Under the pieces are notes generated by a model. The model worked only from the letters and a program-made list of their open reading frames with translations, had not been told where the DNA came from and ran no database searches. Source: Latrodectus hesperus (lineage: Eukaryota > Arthropoda > Arachnida > Araneae > Theridiidae). Taken from it: a stretch of DNA of 64,000 nucleotides. The stretch is taken from positions 5,346,785-5,410,784 of the forward strand of contig JAJQOW010000014.1 in assembly GCA_037975125.1 (NCBI GenBank), given 5' to 3'. Of this stretch, positions 47,601 through 63,208 are shown in pieces; positions within the stretch are counted from its first letter, which is position 1, and every line of letters begins with the position of its first letter. Both the position numbers and the translations under genes were made by a program.

Positions 47601-49024
47601 AAAAATAAACTGTAGTACAAATATTAATCATTTTTCATTGAAATCTAAATTTTTAATATAGTCATAAATTTGTGCTATTAAAAATGTCATATAAATAGAT
47701 ATTTGCATGCTTTATTTTGTATAAGCAGAAATATATTTATCTAATCTCTCAAGAAGTAATATTTAGAATAAAACTAATATTCCTTTAATTAAATATTATA
47801 TTTTTTAATATTTAATATTTCGCAAGTGTGTTGTCATTCACATTTTTAACTTTCGATGTTGATTTATATGAAAATTTTAGCATTTTTTAATACAGTTTTC
47901 TTAGAATTTTGTGGAAGGATAAATCGGTAATTTTCTTTTTTATGAAAGCAGTTTCATCGTAATCATTTTAAGAATTGTAAAATTAAATGTGCAATAAGAA
48001 GACATTAGTATTGCAATAATATATTTTTATTTAAGAATATTTCGGATGATCTTAAAAGTGTGATTTGCATATATTTTTTTAGGTAATCGAAGATTAAAAT
48101 ATATAGATTTAATGCATTTGAATTGACTTTCCGTTTATTCGTTAGCATAACTGAATATGAAAAACGAATTTTCACTTAAGATACACGTTTTTTTTGTAGA
48201 GAATCTCAATGCAGTATCATTATATTATTGGACCTTTGTGGGACATTTTCTTCTGAATAATATATTGGGCTTTGAAATTCACTCTTTTCTTTTTTAATAT
48301 CCTCCCTTTAGTGAATAGTTGCGATTCATGCTTAAAAACCGTGAGTATACCAGACACGCTCGTTAGCAAGTGCAGAGATTCTTGAGACATCCCAGCCACC
48401 GAGGCGGCATAGTCGGAAGTTGAGGCATCCGGTGTCCGGAAACGAATTCAGGAAATGGATAGACGGAAGACAAATTTTCTTCCAGAGTGGAATTGAATTG
48501 AAGGATACTTTGTGCACTTATTTTATCCTTTATAGAACGGTAATAGAGATAGTGAATTATTAATGGTTGTATGAAAAGACGCATTTTTTTTTCAAATTCA
48601 CAAAGATTATATATTCTTTAAAGTAAAAAGAAAAAGGTTTATTTTTAAAGTTAGCTTTCATGATTTGTTAGTTTAATCATATTAACAAAATGAGTTCTAT
48701 GTAATATTTTTGTTGCACAATGAAGTCAATCCAATGATGTAGGTAATAAGGGCATTTTAAATAATTATGAATATATGCGAATAAAAGCTAAATCCAAAAT
48801 GGCACCATTTAGTGTAAAATTACCATGGTTGAATTCAGCATTGGCAATGGGATTTATTTAATAAGTAACATCAGAATTATGATTAAAATTACAATAATCC
48901 TAATAATACTTTTATATTTGCGGTTTTCTAATATTGCTTGTCTTTATAAAATTTACTTTAGAAAGGTTAACAACAACAACAACAAAATCAATCTTACCAT
49001 CCGGAAATATTTTAAATTTTGAAG
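44635..49024. other. No gene recognised; small tandem repeat at 46680-46770
   Basis: The tandem repeat has about three units of CCCAGACTCATAAGCTCAA (19 bp) plus partial units. A region at 45900-46590 is slightly less AT-rich and has an 89-codon lysine-rich plus frame (46317-46586) without a known domain. A patch at 48340-48460 is GC-richer but unreadable. Confidence 0.45.
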
Positions 49025-49032
49025 AATCTTTT

Positions 49033-49288
49033 GGCACAGCTGCCATATAATCCATGATTCCCAAATTCTGATTTTTTTTGGCGATGACGAAATGTTGCCA
49101 AGATGACGTATCGTAACGTGCGCGATGATGTAAATACTAGGGTTAACAAATTAGAATTTTTTGCATGATTCTTATAGATCTCCATATGTATGACGTAACA
49201 AAAATGAGGTTGCCAGATACATAAGAATCTCCGCCAAAAAATTACCAATCTCAGAATTTAGCATCATGGATTATACGGCACATGTGCC
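49033..49288. mobile_element. MITE-like element, copy 3
   Basis: 256 bp with inverted termini: left GGCACAGCTGCCATATAATC, right (reverse complement) GGCACATGTGCCGTATAATC; the repeat extends through CATGAT. It is flanked by AATCTTTT (49025-49032) and TATCTTTT (49289-49296), 7 of 8 matching. The first 12 bases at the right end (GGCACATGTGCC) are themselves a perfect palindrome. Opposite orientation to copy 2 by internal sequence. Confidence 0.88.
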
Positions 49289-49299
49289 TATCTTTTTAA

Positions 49300-50700
49300 T
49301 CCCATTACTTTTTGTAAAATTTAACAGCATTTGCTTATGATATTTGAAATAATTAATTTTAACATTAATAATTATTCTTTATCCTTTAAAAAATGAGCAT
49401 CGAATTACAAAAGTTCTCTTGTTAAGCATAAATTGCATAGTTATTGATTTATCAGTGTGATACACAGAATATTATAAATTTTAGAATGATATAGAGACAC
49501 ATTGAAAATATATTTTCTAGTTACGGTATTATTCGAATTTATTTAACTAGTACAAAAGAAAACTATTTAGATACACATACCAATTATTGAATAGCAATAT
49601 CTAGCGCTACATGAATTTTTAATTGTTGCTATGAAAGAAGTTTCATTGAAACAAACAGAAAACAGAAAAGGTTTTGAGTGTTACATTCTAGATACGGAAA
49701 CTACAATTAATTGTATGGAAGTCCGTGATATTTTATTTTTTTTAAAAAAATGATAAATATTAAATGTAAAATTTTGTTTTTTATACGTAATTTTACTATT
49801 GTTACTATATATTATAGAAAGAATTCTTTATTGAAACATTAAATTTTTTACTTATTTTCTCGTTGAAAATATCAGTTGTTAATTTTTTTCAAAATTTACA
49901 TTGCCATCAAATGTGAATTTTGAGAGATATTTAATTTCCATTATCTCCTTTATGAATAATATTTGTTTGTCATACCATTAGAATAAATTAACGTTGTTTG
50001 TCTGTTTATCTACAAAATAAATCTGCGTTGTTTTTTACACTCTTGTTTATCAAAATATACATGCATGTATATACATGAATATATGCTAAAAACGTTTTTA
50101 TATTATAGTATATTTTGTGAGTTATTTATCTACCCTAAAATTAAACTAAAAGCAAAAATTTATAGAGAGAACTTATTTTGTCAAATAGTTTGAAAAGTTT
50201 TGATAGACAGAAAACTTGAGTTTAATTATAACTATTTACAAGATTTAAATTCTGTAAAACAATTTTGCTATGCATTTTTTAAAAATATTTACTTTTCTCC
50301 TGCAAGAAAAAACAAAGATTTACATTGGTTTTTCAAATCACAAGATTTAAACTCAACTGATTATAGTTTGGATGTATTAAAATTTCTTTTCACGAAGAGT
50401 ATCAAATAAGCAATATTTATTTACTAGAAAATTAGATAAGTAAATGGTGATAGGATGATTTATAAATTTTAAAATAAGCTGCATTTCGTGATGTCATGGA
50501 ATTTTACATTTAAAACTTCTCCTAAATAAAGGCCAATAAAATATCAATGTAAACTTTTTTGGTTGCCATAATTTACAATATAAATGTTTTGAAAATTTAA
50601 TGCATAAAAATTTCAAAGTATTATTTAGACACACATTTCAGGAAATTTTACATTAATTCAACTTTGTAAATATATCATAATATTTGTAAGTATTTCTTAA
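49300..50700. other. AT-rich, nothing recognised
   Basis: Only short chance frames, such as 50200-50409. Confidence 0.5.
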
Positions 50701-50712
50701 AACTTGTATGCT

Positions 50713-51058
50713 GTTGTTACTAATGACACTTGGACAAGCCAAGCTCGCTATGCCTTGGCTATGCGAATTTAAGTCAATTGGAAGCATCTTTCGTTTAATC
50801 AGAGCACAATGAAAGTGAAAGTATGACTTTTATTCTTCAAATCCTCCAATAGATGGCAGCGCCAGAGGATCTACTCCCTCAATATTAGCATTGATCTGAA
50901 GGGGGAGTAAATTTCTCCAGACCATTGCACCCATGGTAACTGCTCAATGACCGAAAATGTTTATCGCATGTACTCGGTGGGTCTTTGGCGGCATTGGGAA
51001 TCAAACCTCACCTTGTCGGATGGAAGGCGATACTCTAAACACTAGGCTACCACGGCCT
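50713..51058 (-). mobile_element. tRNA-derived SINE (same family as 62624-63005), older copy
   Basis: On the minus strand, the head starts GGCCGTGGTAGCCTAGTG (A box) and has a decayed B box, GAGGTTTGATTCCC (TCG became TTG). A body of about 250 bp follows, then the 3' tail AAGCATAGCGAGCTTGG-like and GCTTGTCCAAGTGTCATTAG. Nearly the same order is seen in 62624-63005, with many differences. The tail of about 90 bp is also shared with the SINE at 54821, whose head is different. No clean target duplication was seen. Confidence 0.85.
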
Positions 51059-51061
51059 GTT

Positions 51062-54000
51062 GGTATGCATATGTCTAAACATATTTGTGCATATATGTTA
51101 ATCTTTCAAGTATATTTAAAATAAAAAAGATAGTTGTATTAATACACACCAATAATAATGGATACATTACCTTAAATATACTGTTTTTATTACCTTTATT
51201 TTCGTATTAGTTTTATGAAATTTAATAAACTTTTTAAATAAAAACCTAGAAGAGATTTATAGGACAAGAAATCAGGTTGCCTAATGAGTAAAAAGAACAT
51301 TAAAATTGATAACAATAAAGATTAGTTGAAAGAAATCATGGACAACATAGAACTTCTATAAAATAACATATAACTATAAATATGACAGTTTAAAAAATTA
51401 ATTTATTAAAGAACTTATATACTTGAAATATTTTTCATTACATAATATAATAGGATATCAATTGCTTGTTCATTCAGTTATTCCCGATTATACAATATTT
51501 TATTATGAAAAATGCATTTTATTTACAGTTGCTAGTTCTTTTTATAAAATTAGATTTCTTTATAATAGTGGTTTTTGATTAAGAAAGGTCGACCGTATCT
51601 AATTATATTTTATGATGCATTAAAATTAATGATAAGAAAATTAATTTTCGGTGGGAAGATGCTAAGCATTGTTCCTAGAAATTTGCATTGTAATAGGTTG
51701 CAATTTTTGCTCTATTATTCATCTTGAATTAAAATAATTCCTATTTTTGCATTTATTTCATATATACTAATTTTTATGCTATTTTTATTGCATTTTATTT
51801 TCTCCTCACATTAAACATTATATTCTTTATGAATGGATAGATGTTGATAGCAGTGTTATTACAATATGAATACGTGGATTCATTATACAGTTATTTTAAG
51901 ATATTCATTTATAGTATTATTTTTATGTAATTTAAATCTACTGAAAGAGAGATATCAAGGCATATTTCACATATTAACGTTTTTGATTACTTTTCCTAAC
52001 ATATTTCTTTTTACAATTTTATTACAATTCATCCGTAGCATCTTTTCTTGATCTTGTAATGTTTTGCATTATTTAGTGACTTTAGAAATATTTATAGAAA
52101 TTTATTTTATCTTCATTTACTTAATATATTCATCTTAATAAAAAAGAGAAATTTTAACACGTAGAAGTTTGTTTTTTTCAAATACTCTTCATATTTCTCA
52201 ATTTCTGCTTTAATAAAATATGATTTTTTAAAATTTATATTCTCTTCTTGAATATAATAAGCCAAGATAATGATAATTCTCAATATTTTTTTACTTTAAT
52301 AATAGAATATAAATAGAAAAAATCCATATAGTGTGAACTGCAAACTAATTTTAAATTTAAAATTTTCAAATATCTATTTTCGATTTCCAATGAATAGTTC
52401 ATAATAAATTATAAAGTGATATTAAAATTTATATTTTAATATTTATGTGGTTATCAACTGTAATAATGAGAAAATTTCCTTTTAAATATGCATGAAGTAC
52501 ATTGTAAAGGACATGCCGCGACTAATTTTAGACCGGTTTTATAAACTATTTTTAGAATTTGATTATTTTACATTTTTAATATAGCAAACTTTTCAATTTC
52601 CTTGAGATGAAGAATTAATTTCCTTTTCTTTGCTTTCACATCAAAAATTTGAGTAGTATTTATTCAAAATGTTTTTACAATACGAAATTAGGTGAATTAA
52701 AATTAAAATATTTAAGTACTTATTGAATTTTATTTTAATTGAGAGATAATAAAGCAAATTATACGTATTATTCTTACAATAATTGCTTCATCATTTTTAT
52801 CAAACAATACTTGAATTTTCAAATTAAATATTTTTTTTTTAATATGTAAATCAAATGTTCGCTTAAATTTCACCATTTCATGATAATACACAGGAAAATT
52901 ATTTATATTAAAGTAATCATGAAATCAAATAGTTAGAGCAATGGATAAAAATTAGTTTTAAGAGTTTAGAAAAGTTATTTACGTTATTAAACCTACTAGC
53001 AAAAATAAATTAGTGATAAATTATAATATTTTTCTTCGAAAAATTAAGTTTATAAAAATGCTTACAAAAACATCTATGAACAAATTATGAAAGAATTCTA
53101 AATGAACATGATAAAAATCTGTTAAAAATAAATCACCTTCATTCTTAATGAGAAAGTGACACTTGAATTAGTCACAATTAGATTCGGATGTTTCAGAGTT
53201 AAATTTTATTCCTCTAGTAATAGAAAGAAAATTTAAATTTCCGGATCAATGACCTTTTCCCAATATATTTTAAAGAATTTTATCCTCTGCAGATATGGAA
53301 GCTCGGGATTCTGATCTGTCGGATGTCCGAGCACATGTCTATCACTTCCGTCCTCTGTTTCCGATTAAAATTGGTCATTGGCCCTGATCAGAAAAATCTG
53401 CATTGAATCCATTCAATGTCTAATGGGAACATTGACATCATCCAAATGTTCATGTACATTATTTAATTGCGCAAAAGAAGATATTTAAATGTTTGTATTT
53501 TGCTTAAATATAAGTAATGAAATATCAAGAGTAGCAAAACTTATATAATGAACATCTTGTTGAAGCAAAATGTCAGTAAATTGTAAGCGAAATTATTTTC
53601 AAACAAAAACATTGAAAATTTTTTGTCCGGTATTGTTAAGATTCAATTATGTGCCATACTTAGTTTTTCTGGAATTATATGTAAATTAAACCGATATTTT
53701 TTAACTTTTATGCCGAGACGATGCGAAGAATATCTTATTGTAAAGAGATACGGAACTAAATATTAAAAAGTGAATTGAAAAAAAGTGAAGTGTACTAAAA
53801 AGTGGAACTAAATACTAAAAGGAATTTTTCTTATACTATGATGATTGATTTCAATCAAAGTTTAGAAAAACTGAACCCTCTCAAAACTTCTGCGTTAAAA
53901 GTTTCAAATTCAAACTTGGCATATTTTTTAAATTAACGATTTTCTCCAATATTACTGGCTGGGCTTCACGTAAAATGACTAACGTTACAAATTATTTTTT

Positions 54001-54810
54001 TTACATTTGGAAATTTTGCTTAAAGAAAAAAAAGATTAGGACAAGAAGACTTATCATCTCGATATTTTTTGAACTACAGAGTATTCTAAGATACTTTATA
54101 AAATTATTAGTACATTTGATAAGAACATGTCAGTACAGTATCAATTAATTATTTAGTTAGAGAACGTAAATGTAAACATGTACATTTTTCTTAAATGTAT
54201 CAAAAAATTTATTAAAGAAATTTAAGAATTTAGATTCACACCTAAAATAACTAATTTGGCAGCAAGTTTATGCCTTCTGAAAAAATATTAATATGTTTAG
54301 AACGATTCATTAAAATATATAAAAAATTAAAACCCTCTTCAGATTATGGAAAATATATAAAGTTATGACTTAAAAGTTTTTGTAAAGCAATAAAATATTT
54401 TCAATTTTATGAAACCTTCATGTATTTTTAAGCATTTTGAAGTTTCTATTTTACGTCAAAACTGATGACCCTTCAGATATGTATTAAGTTTTGCCTAATA
54501 TTTAAAGATAAAGTCTGTTATTTGCTAAAAAATATGAAGAAAATCAGTAAGAGATTTATTTATTATAAAATATTTTTCCAACGAATTTGAAATATAAGTA
54601 TTTTGCAAAACTGATGCAGAATAAAAGCCTTACTGTTATATTGCATCAATACTAATCTTTGGATCCATCACCATTGTAGTGTTGGTATATAAGTGTCCTT
54701 TTAATGCAAACAGATCATTTGCTTTCTTGTAAAAGGAATTTTTTTTTCTTTTTTTTGATTTTTCGAAATTTTAGGCTGCTTAATATAAGTTTTCATTTCA
54801 TTACTGTAAC
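51062..54810. other. AT-rich, nothing firmly recognised
   Basis: Short frames only. A patch at about 53290-53410 is GC-richer and has a 30-codon open stretch but no recognisable domain or splice pair. Confidence 0.45.
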
Positions 54811-54820
54811 TTTTATTCGT

Positions 54821-55103
54821 GCTGAACAACTTGTCTAGTGGTCAGCGTGCCTGACTACGAATAAGGAGGTCCTGTGTTCGAATCCCAGTTCGGGCATGGA
54901 TGTACTTTCTCTCTCTATCTATCCTGTCTTTGTCCTTTCCTTGTATGAATGAGTTGTGACTGGTTGCCTACCCTATAAACGGGTACCAAAGTCGTAATTT
55001 CACCTTCATGGTGTTCTGATTAAAACGAAAGACGCTCCCAATCGACTTAATCCGCATAGCATAGCGAGCTTGGCTTGTCCAAGTGTCATTAGTAAACAAC
55101 AAC
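54821..55103 (+). mobile_element. tRNA-derived SINE, 283 bp, mosaic head and tail
   Basis: The head holds TAGTGGTCAGCGTGCC (A box) and GTTCGAATCCC (B box). The body, with GGGCATGGATGTACTTTCTC and CTACCCTATAAACGGG, matches the SINE at 42778-43071. From about 55008 the sequence switches to the tail shared with the two SINEs at 50713 and 62624 (CGAAAGACGCTCCCAATCGA, GCTTGGCTTGTCCAAGTGTC), ending AAACAACAAC. It is flanked by TTATTCGT at 54813-54820 and 55104-55111. Confidence 0.9.
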
Positions 55104-55111
55104 TTATTCGT

Positions 55112-56160
55112 ACTTTAATTTCATTTGATAATTCTTCCGAATATTTTGAAGAAGTGTTCCTTGGACATTTTAATGAAATTAAAGCAAACATGCTTCCAAA
55201 TTTTAAGATTTAAATTGAATAATTTGACTCAATTTTGAATCTACTTATACTGCTATTTTGTATTCACAATTTATATATTGCATACTGTGAAGTAAATATA
55301 AACATACCAAAATAATTTTTTATGAGAATTTAAAATTTTATATAGATAAATATAGACAATAATTTTTATGTGTTTTTGGCGTTATAGTGTATTCATTTGT
55401 TATTTTAACATATAAGTACTTTGATTTTTCAAGATTAAAGTTAATAATTATGTTCATTAAATTTAGCAATTATTTAAAATAATGGACTAATAAATTAAAA
55501 AAAAATTTCTTCATAAGATAACAAAATATATTATATAGTTTTATCTCTAAATTTTAAAACTGTTATTATGATATTTAAAATCATAAAACGAGCTATATGC
55601 TGCTTAATTATTTTTTGTGGTTGTTGGAAATTTCACAATATTTGTTTCTTTTGAGGAAAAGATAAATTCCTTTCCCAAAGTAAGTATTTTAGCTTTTATA
55701 AGAATATTTCTATAGAAACAGTAATTTATTTTTCAATTTTATCAATTAATTTAATTTATTTTACTAACATCGTATTAAGAAAGAAAATTTAAAAGTGTTT
55801 TAGAGTATTTGTGAAGAAATATAGGTAATGACAAAAAATTTAGTGAAATTATTTAGGAATATTGTAAAAATAATGTGATGACGTTCACTTAAATGTGATT
55901 ATTTACTATGCGTTTAAGTAAAATTTATGAACCTCATTTTTTATTCGAAAACAATAATTTAACCAATTCATTAATTTTCAAAAATTTTTTTACGATTTTG
56001 ACTTTAAGGTAATAAGTTGTTAAAGTGATGTATGAAAAGAAAATTTTAATTTAAAGTTTCAAAATTCATGATTTTTGATTTAACAGCTGTCTGAAAGGTT
56101 CACGATTCAGAGATTCAAAAATTGAAATTTATTATCTTCCATTTTTTTAGTAATAGTTCA
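55112..56160. other. AT-rich, upstream of the signal-peptide exon
   Basis: No coding exon seen. It may contain 5' UTR or promoter of the downstream gene, but no clear TATA or initiator could be singled out. Confidence 0.4.
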
Positions 56161-56190
56161 TCAATGTTTAATTCGATTAAATTTTTTTTA

Positions 56191-56296
56191 GATCTCAGTG
56201 CTATACTGCACGGGTGCCAATGCCGATTGGCTATGTTGTGTTTCTCCTCTTTGACTCTCCTTTATCTTCTCCACTGCACCAATGCTTTCCTTCAAG
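56191..56296 (+). CDS. Signal-peptide exon of an LDLa-module protein (first coding exon)
   Basis: The likely start is ATG 56233. The 21 complete codons before the exon edge read MLCFSSLTLLYLLHCTNAFLQ, a good signal peptide with a leucine-rich core and a likely cleavage site after TNA. The protein is therefore secreted or a type I/7-TM membrane protein. The exon ends at 56296 with the strong donor CAAG|GTAAGT in phase 1. TTTTTTTAG at 56182-56190 is a possible acceptor, so the exon may begin at 56191 with 42 bases of 5' UTR. An upstream in-frame ATG at 56164 would add 23 residues and hide the signal, so it is less likely. The donor phase matches the next exon at 63062 exactly, across an intron of about 6.8 kb. 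Confidence 0.6.
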
Positions 56297-58945
56297 GTAA
56301 GTTATTATTGAATATTCTATATTCAAATTCCTTTAGTGTGAAACTCTCTGGAGAAGAATCTGAAGCAGAATTTCGTACATAAGTTTCCTTAATTGCTTAT
56401 AGAAATATATTTAAATTAAATTTTTGAAGTGAGCAAAGGTAATTAGAACACGTTATTATAGAAGGTATGAATAGTTAGTGAAAAAACCACTCAACACAAT
56501 TAATTGGGAATCATAAACTTAATTCTGTAAAAAAATTCTTATTTTATAGGAGAAACATTTTTAAAATATGCTGTAAGTAAAAATGTAGATTTATCTTAAA
56601 TAATTTAAAATGGGGAAAATTTATAATCAAGTGACCATTTTCATGTGATAGAGAGATGTAAGTATTCAACAGGAAATAATATATATATTCCAAAACTATT
56701 TAAATGAGTAGTACATTTTCATAGCTTTCATTTGTATACAGATGCTTTAAATGAAAAATTTTCTCTTCTTGATTTTCATGCCTCATTTAAATAAGTCCAC
56801 GGATGCAATCTACAAGTTGGATTTGATATTGAACTAGAATTAATGCATGAAACATTAGATTTCGGAAACATTTGATATATTTAAGATTCTATGAACATGG
56901 TTACGACCGTGTGTAAAAAATATTAAATATTTTAGCTATCACTCTGTCTCTCTCCTACTTTGTAGAAAGCAGACGTTAACTGCTTCTAACGACTGAAATC
57001 AGTAATGTTGGTGAGCAGTAATCCCTCTTAACAAATTTTGAACGCGTCAAGTTACAGAAATAATTAATTTCAAAAAGAAGATGAGCATAATTATTGGTTA
57101 ACAAAATGTATTCGAATGCTTTTACTTACATTATGCATATTAAAATCTGCAAATTCTTTAGAATACCGATTGTATCTAATATAACTTGAAAAGTTTGCAT
57201 AATTTATTGAGTCTCATTCTGTTTGAAAAGAGCTCATAATAAGATTTGAATACCAGTCAAGATCCTATAAAACTGTAAAATTAATAATAAAGTAACGTTG
57301 AAGTAAATGTTGGCTATTTAATAAGGTGGGTTATTTTATGTGACATGGGATAAATTTCATAATTAAGTTAAACATGTTATTTAAAACATAATATCAACTT
57401 GAAATTGCTTATGTCCAGATTCAATTAAAGTCTACTTACAGTCTCTTGCGAATTTCATGTATCCAAACAAAATTGAAATTTACCGGATATTATACATTTC
57501 ATTGTGCCAAAATCATTCGTAATTGGTTTAAGAAGAGCTTTGAAAAATATTCTATCGAATAATATAATCATTTAGATAATTGAATGCAAATTGATTCAAT
57601 TATGTATCAAAAATGATTAGGACTAAAAGAAAGTTCACATAAGGAATCCTTTATGTAATGCTTTTGAAGTAAAATACAATTTTTGAATATTCAGCATCGG
57701 CGAATCTCTTTGGATTTACAATAACTTTTCAAATCAGTGTCAATTTATTTTATTAAGCCAAATAAAGGGAAATACAAAGAAAAACAAAGAGATATGCGTG
57801 CTGTTGGACGCTTTAATGAATTCAGAAAATTTCTTAAACAAAATTCAATGAGTAAAATTTATTGAAAAAAAATCTCCTACTTGATCATTTGAAAGGAACA
57901 AATAGATATCTAAGCTATCATCTTCAAAAATCGGAATAATTATTATTCAAAAGAGTTTGATTGGTTCATGATAGTATGTTAAATTTTCTTAACGCAATAG
58001 AAAAGTAATCAAGTAATAGATATGGTTATTTATGGTATAAAAATATTCCTACTTTTTATTTATAAAAAGTTATCTGAAACCTTTGTTGTTGAATGATAAT
58101 AAAAATACTAAAAACTTAATTATGTGAAAATAATGTACATTATAAATGACATATTGTAATGAAATAGCATTTTTATGGGCATTTAACGCACACCAAACTC
58201 TTTAAGTAAAAACGCACCCTTGGAAGGAGAATATGAGAGATGTTTTCCTTAAAAATTGAAAATTGAATGTTGCATTTTTGATTTTAAGTAGGTTTGTCTG
58301 TGGGGGCAATTAAAACATTTCTGAATTGTTATATTCTTGTGACAATTATATGCATGCTATTATCTATGAAACTTCAATAATATTTTAATAATGTTTGTCT
58401 GAAAATCAAATGGATTCATTTGTGAAAGTTAATTACACTTAAAATGATTTATATGTCTATTGATAACAAATGTGATGTATTTAATGAACAAAATAAAGAA
58501 ATCTTTAATTAGATATTAATAAAATTACTTTGTTAAAAAAGCTTTTAAGAGCTTAATGCTTTTTTATTATATTACTTAATTTACCTAATCACCCTCATCC
58601 AATTAGCTAATTGAAATTTCAAGAATTCATTCAATATTTAAATGAATAATTAATATTTATTCAAACTTGAATTCTATAAAAAGATATAGTAAATGTGTTT
58701 AATGTCTTGCATTACTTGATTATTGAATTACTATTTGGATAATTAATTCAAATTTTTTTTATAAATGAAAGATTTATTTATTATAAAAACTAATTTCTCA
58801 AAAACGTATAGTAACATTGAGAAATATTTACTTAAGTTATATAACAGAAATATTTCTTCCGAAAATTGTAATGTAAATCAATATTATTTAAGTAAATAAC
58901 ATTATCAATATTGTTTTAATAAAAATAAAACAAGGCATTTAACAA
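56297..58945. other. Intron 1 of the LDLa gene, AT-rich part
   Basis: No exon or mobile element recognised. Assigned as intron because the exons at 56296 and 63062 join in phase. Confidence 0.5.

Positions 58946-62540
<3,595 letters not shown>

Positions 62541-62622
<82 letters not shown>
62541..62622. repeat. (TA)n array at the 3' end of a SINE
   Basis: Uninterrupted TA array directly adjoining the 3' end of the minus-strand SINE at 62624-63005. Confidence 0.96.
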
Positions 62623-62623
<1 letters not shown>

Positions 62624-63005
62624 GTTGTGTTGTTACTTATGACACTTGGACAAGCCAAGCTTCCTTTTCCTTGGCTATGCGAATTTAAGTCAGGGAGCGT
62701 CTTTCGTTTCTATCAGAATACCACGATGGTGAAAGTACGTCTTTGCTCTTTAAATCCTCCGATAGATGGCACCACTGAGAGGATTCACTCCCTCAATTTT
62801 GACATTGATTTGAAGGAGGAGGAAATTTACTCCAGATCATTGTACCCATGGCAATTGCTCAACGACCGACCAGATGACTTTCGATTCCACAGATTTAACG
62901 AGCACGTATATCGCATGTACTTGGTGGATTTTTGGCGGCATTGGGAATCGAACCCCGTGCTTCCGGATGGAAGGCAGATGCCCTAACCACTGGGCTACCA
63001 CGGCC
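62624..63005 (-). mobile_element. tRNA-derived SINE, 382 bp, close to a coding exon
   Basis: The minus strand begins GGCCGTGGTAGCCCAGTGG (A box) and has GGGGTTCGATTCC (intact B box). A long body follows, and then the shared tail with CGAAAGACGCTCCC and GCTTGGCTTGTCCAAGTGTC, ending at the TA array. It is better preserved than its relative at 50713-51058. It lies in antisense orientation to the LDLa gene. Its tRNA-like 5' end is only about 56 bp from the splice acceptor of the exon at 63062. Two plus-strand frames through it (62627-62986 and 62874-63092) are by-products. Confidence 0.9.
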
Positions 63006-63061
63006 TTTATGTTTGATTTCTATATATATATAAATGAAGCAATAAATATTCTTTTTTTCAG

Positions 63062-63208
63062 TGGATTCATCCTCAAACGTGCAAGAGCTTGACGGTCATT
63101 GTCCAACTGGTCAGTTTCCATGCAACAGTAGCGACACATGTGTAGAGCAACGAAAAAATTGCGATGGTAACAAAGATTGTGAAGACGGATCTGATGAAAT
63201 GGGATGTG
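63062..63208 (+). CDS. LDL-receptor class A module exon
   Basis: The exon is bounded by acceptor CTTTTTTTCAG|TGG and donor GGATGTG|GTCAGT, both phase 1, the classic arrangement for a shuffled LDLa exon. The 49 residues contain all six LDLa cysteines (CPTG, FPCN, TCVE, NCDG, DCED, GC) and the calcium-binding run NCDGNKDCEDGSDEMGC, with the expected Asp and Glu residues. Joined to the signal-peptide exon at 56296, a linker of about 12 residues precedes the module. LDLa modules bind ligands or tune receptors in a calcium-dependent way. One N-terminal LDLa right after a signal peptide is the layout of relaxin-type LGR receptors, but lipoprotein-receptor-like, GRL101-like and secreted LDLa proteins also fit. 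The downstream exons lie outside the window, so the gene is not named. Confidence 0.85.

Noticed and set aside
48332..48584. Short overlapping minus-strand ORFs in a GC-richer patch
   Set aside because: No domain, and the two frames compete; could be an old SINE-like fragment but no clear A and B boxes or duplication were found.
54821..54900. Possible tRNA genes at the A/B-box sequences (also 3970-4035, 43000-43071, 62940-63005)
   Set aside because: They have promoter boxes but no convincing full cloverleaf and continue into SINE bodies; target-site duplications mark several as SINE insertions.
62627..62986. 119-codon ORF upstream of the LDLa exon
   Set aside because: It lies entirely within the SINE and the end of its TA tail, has no domain, and its strand is antisense to the SINE.
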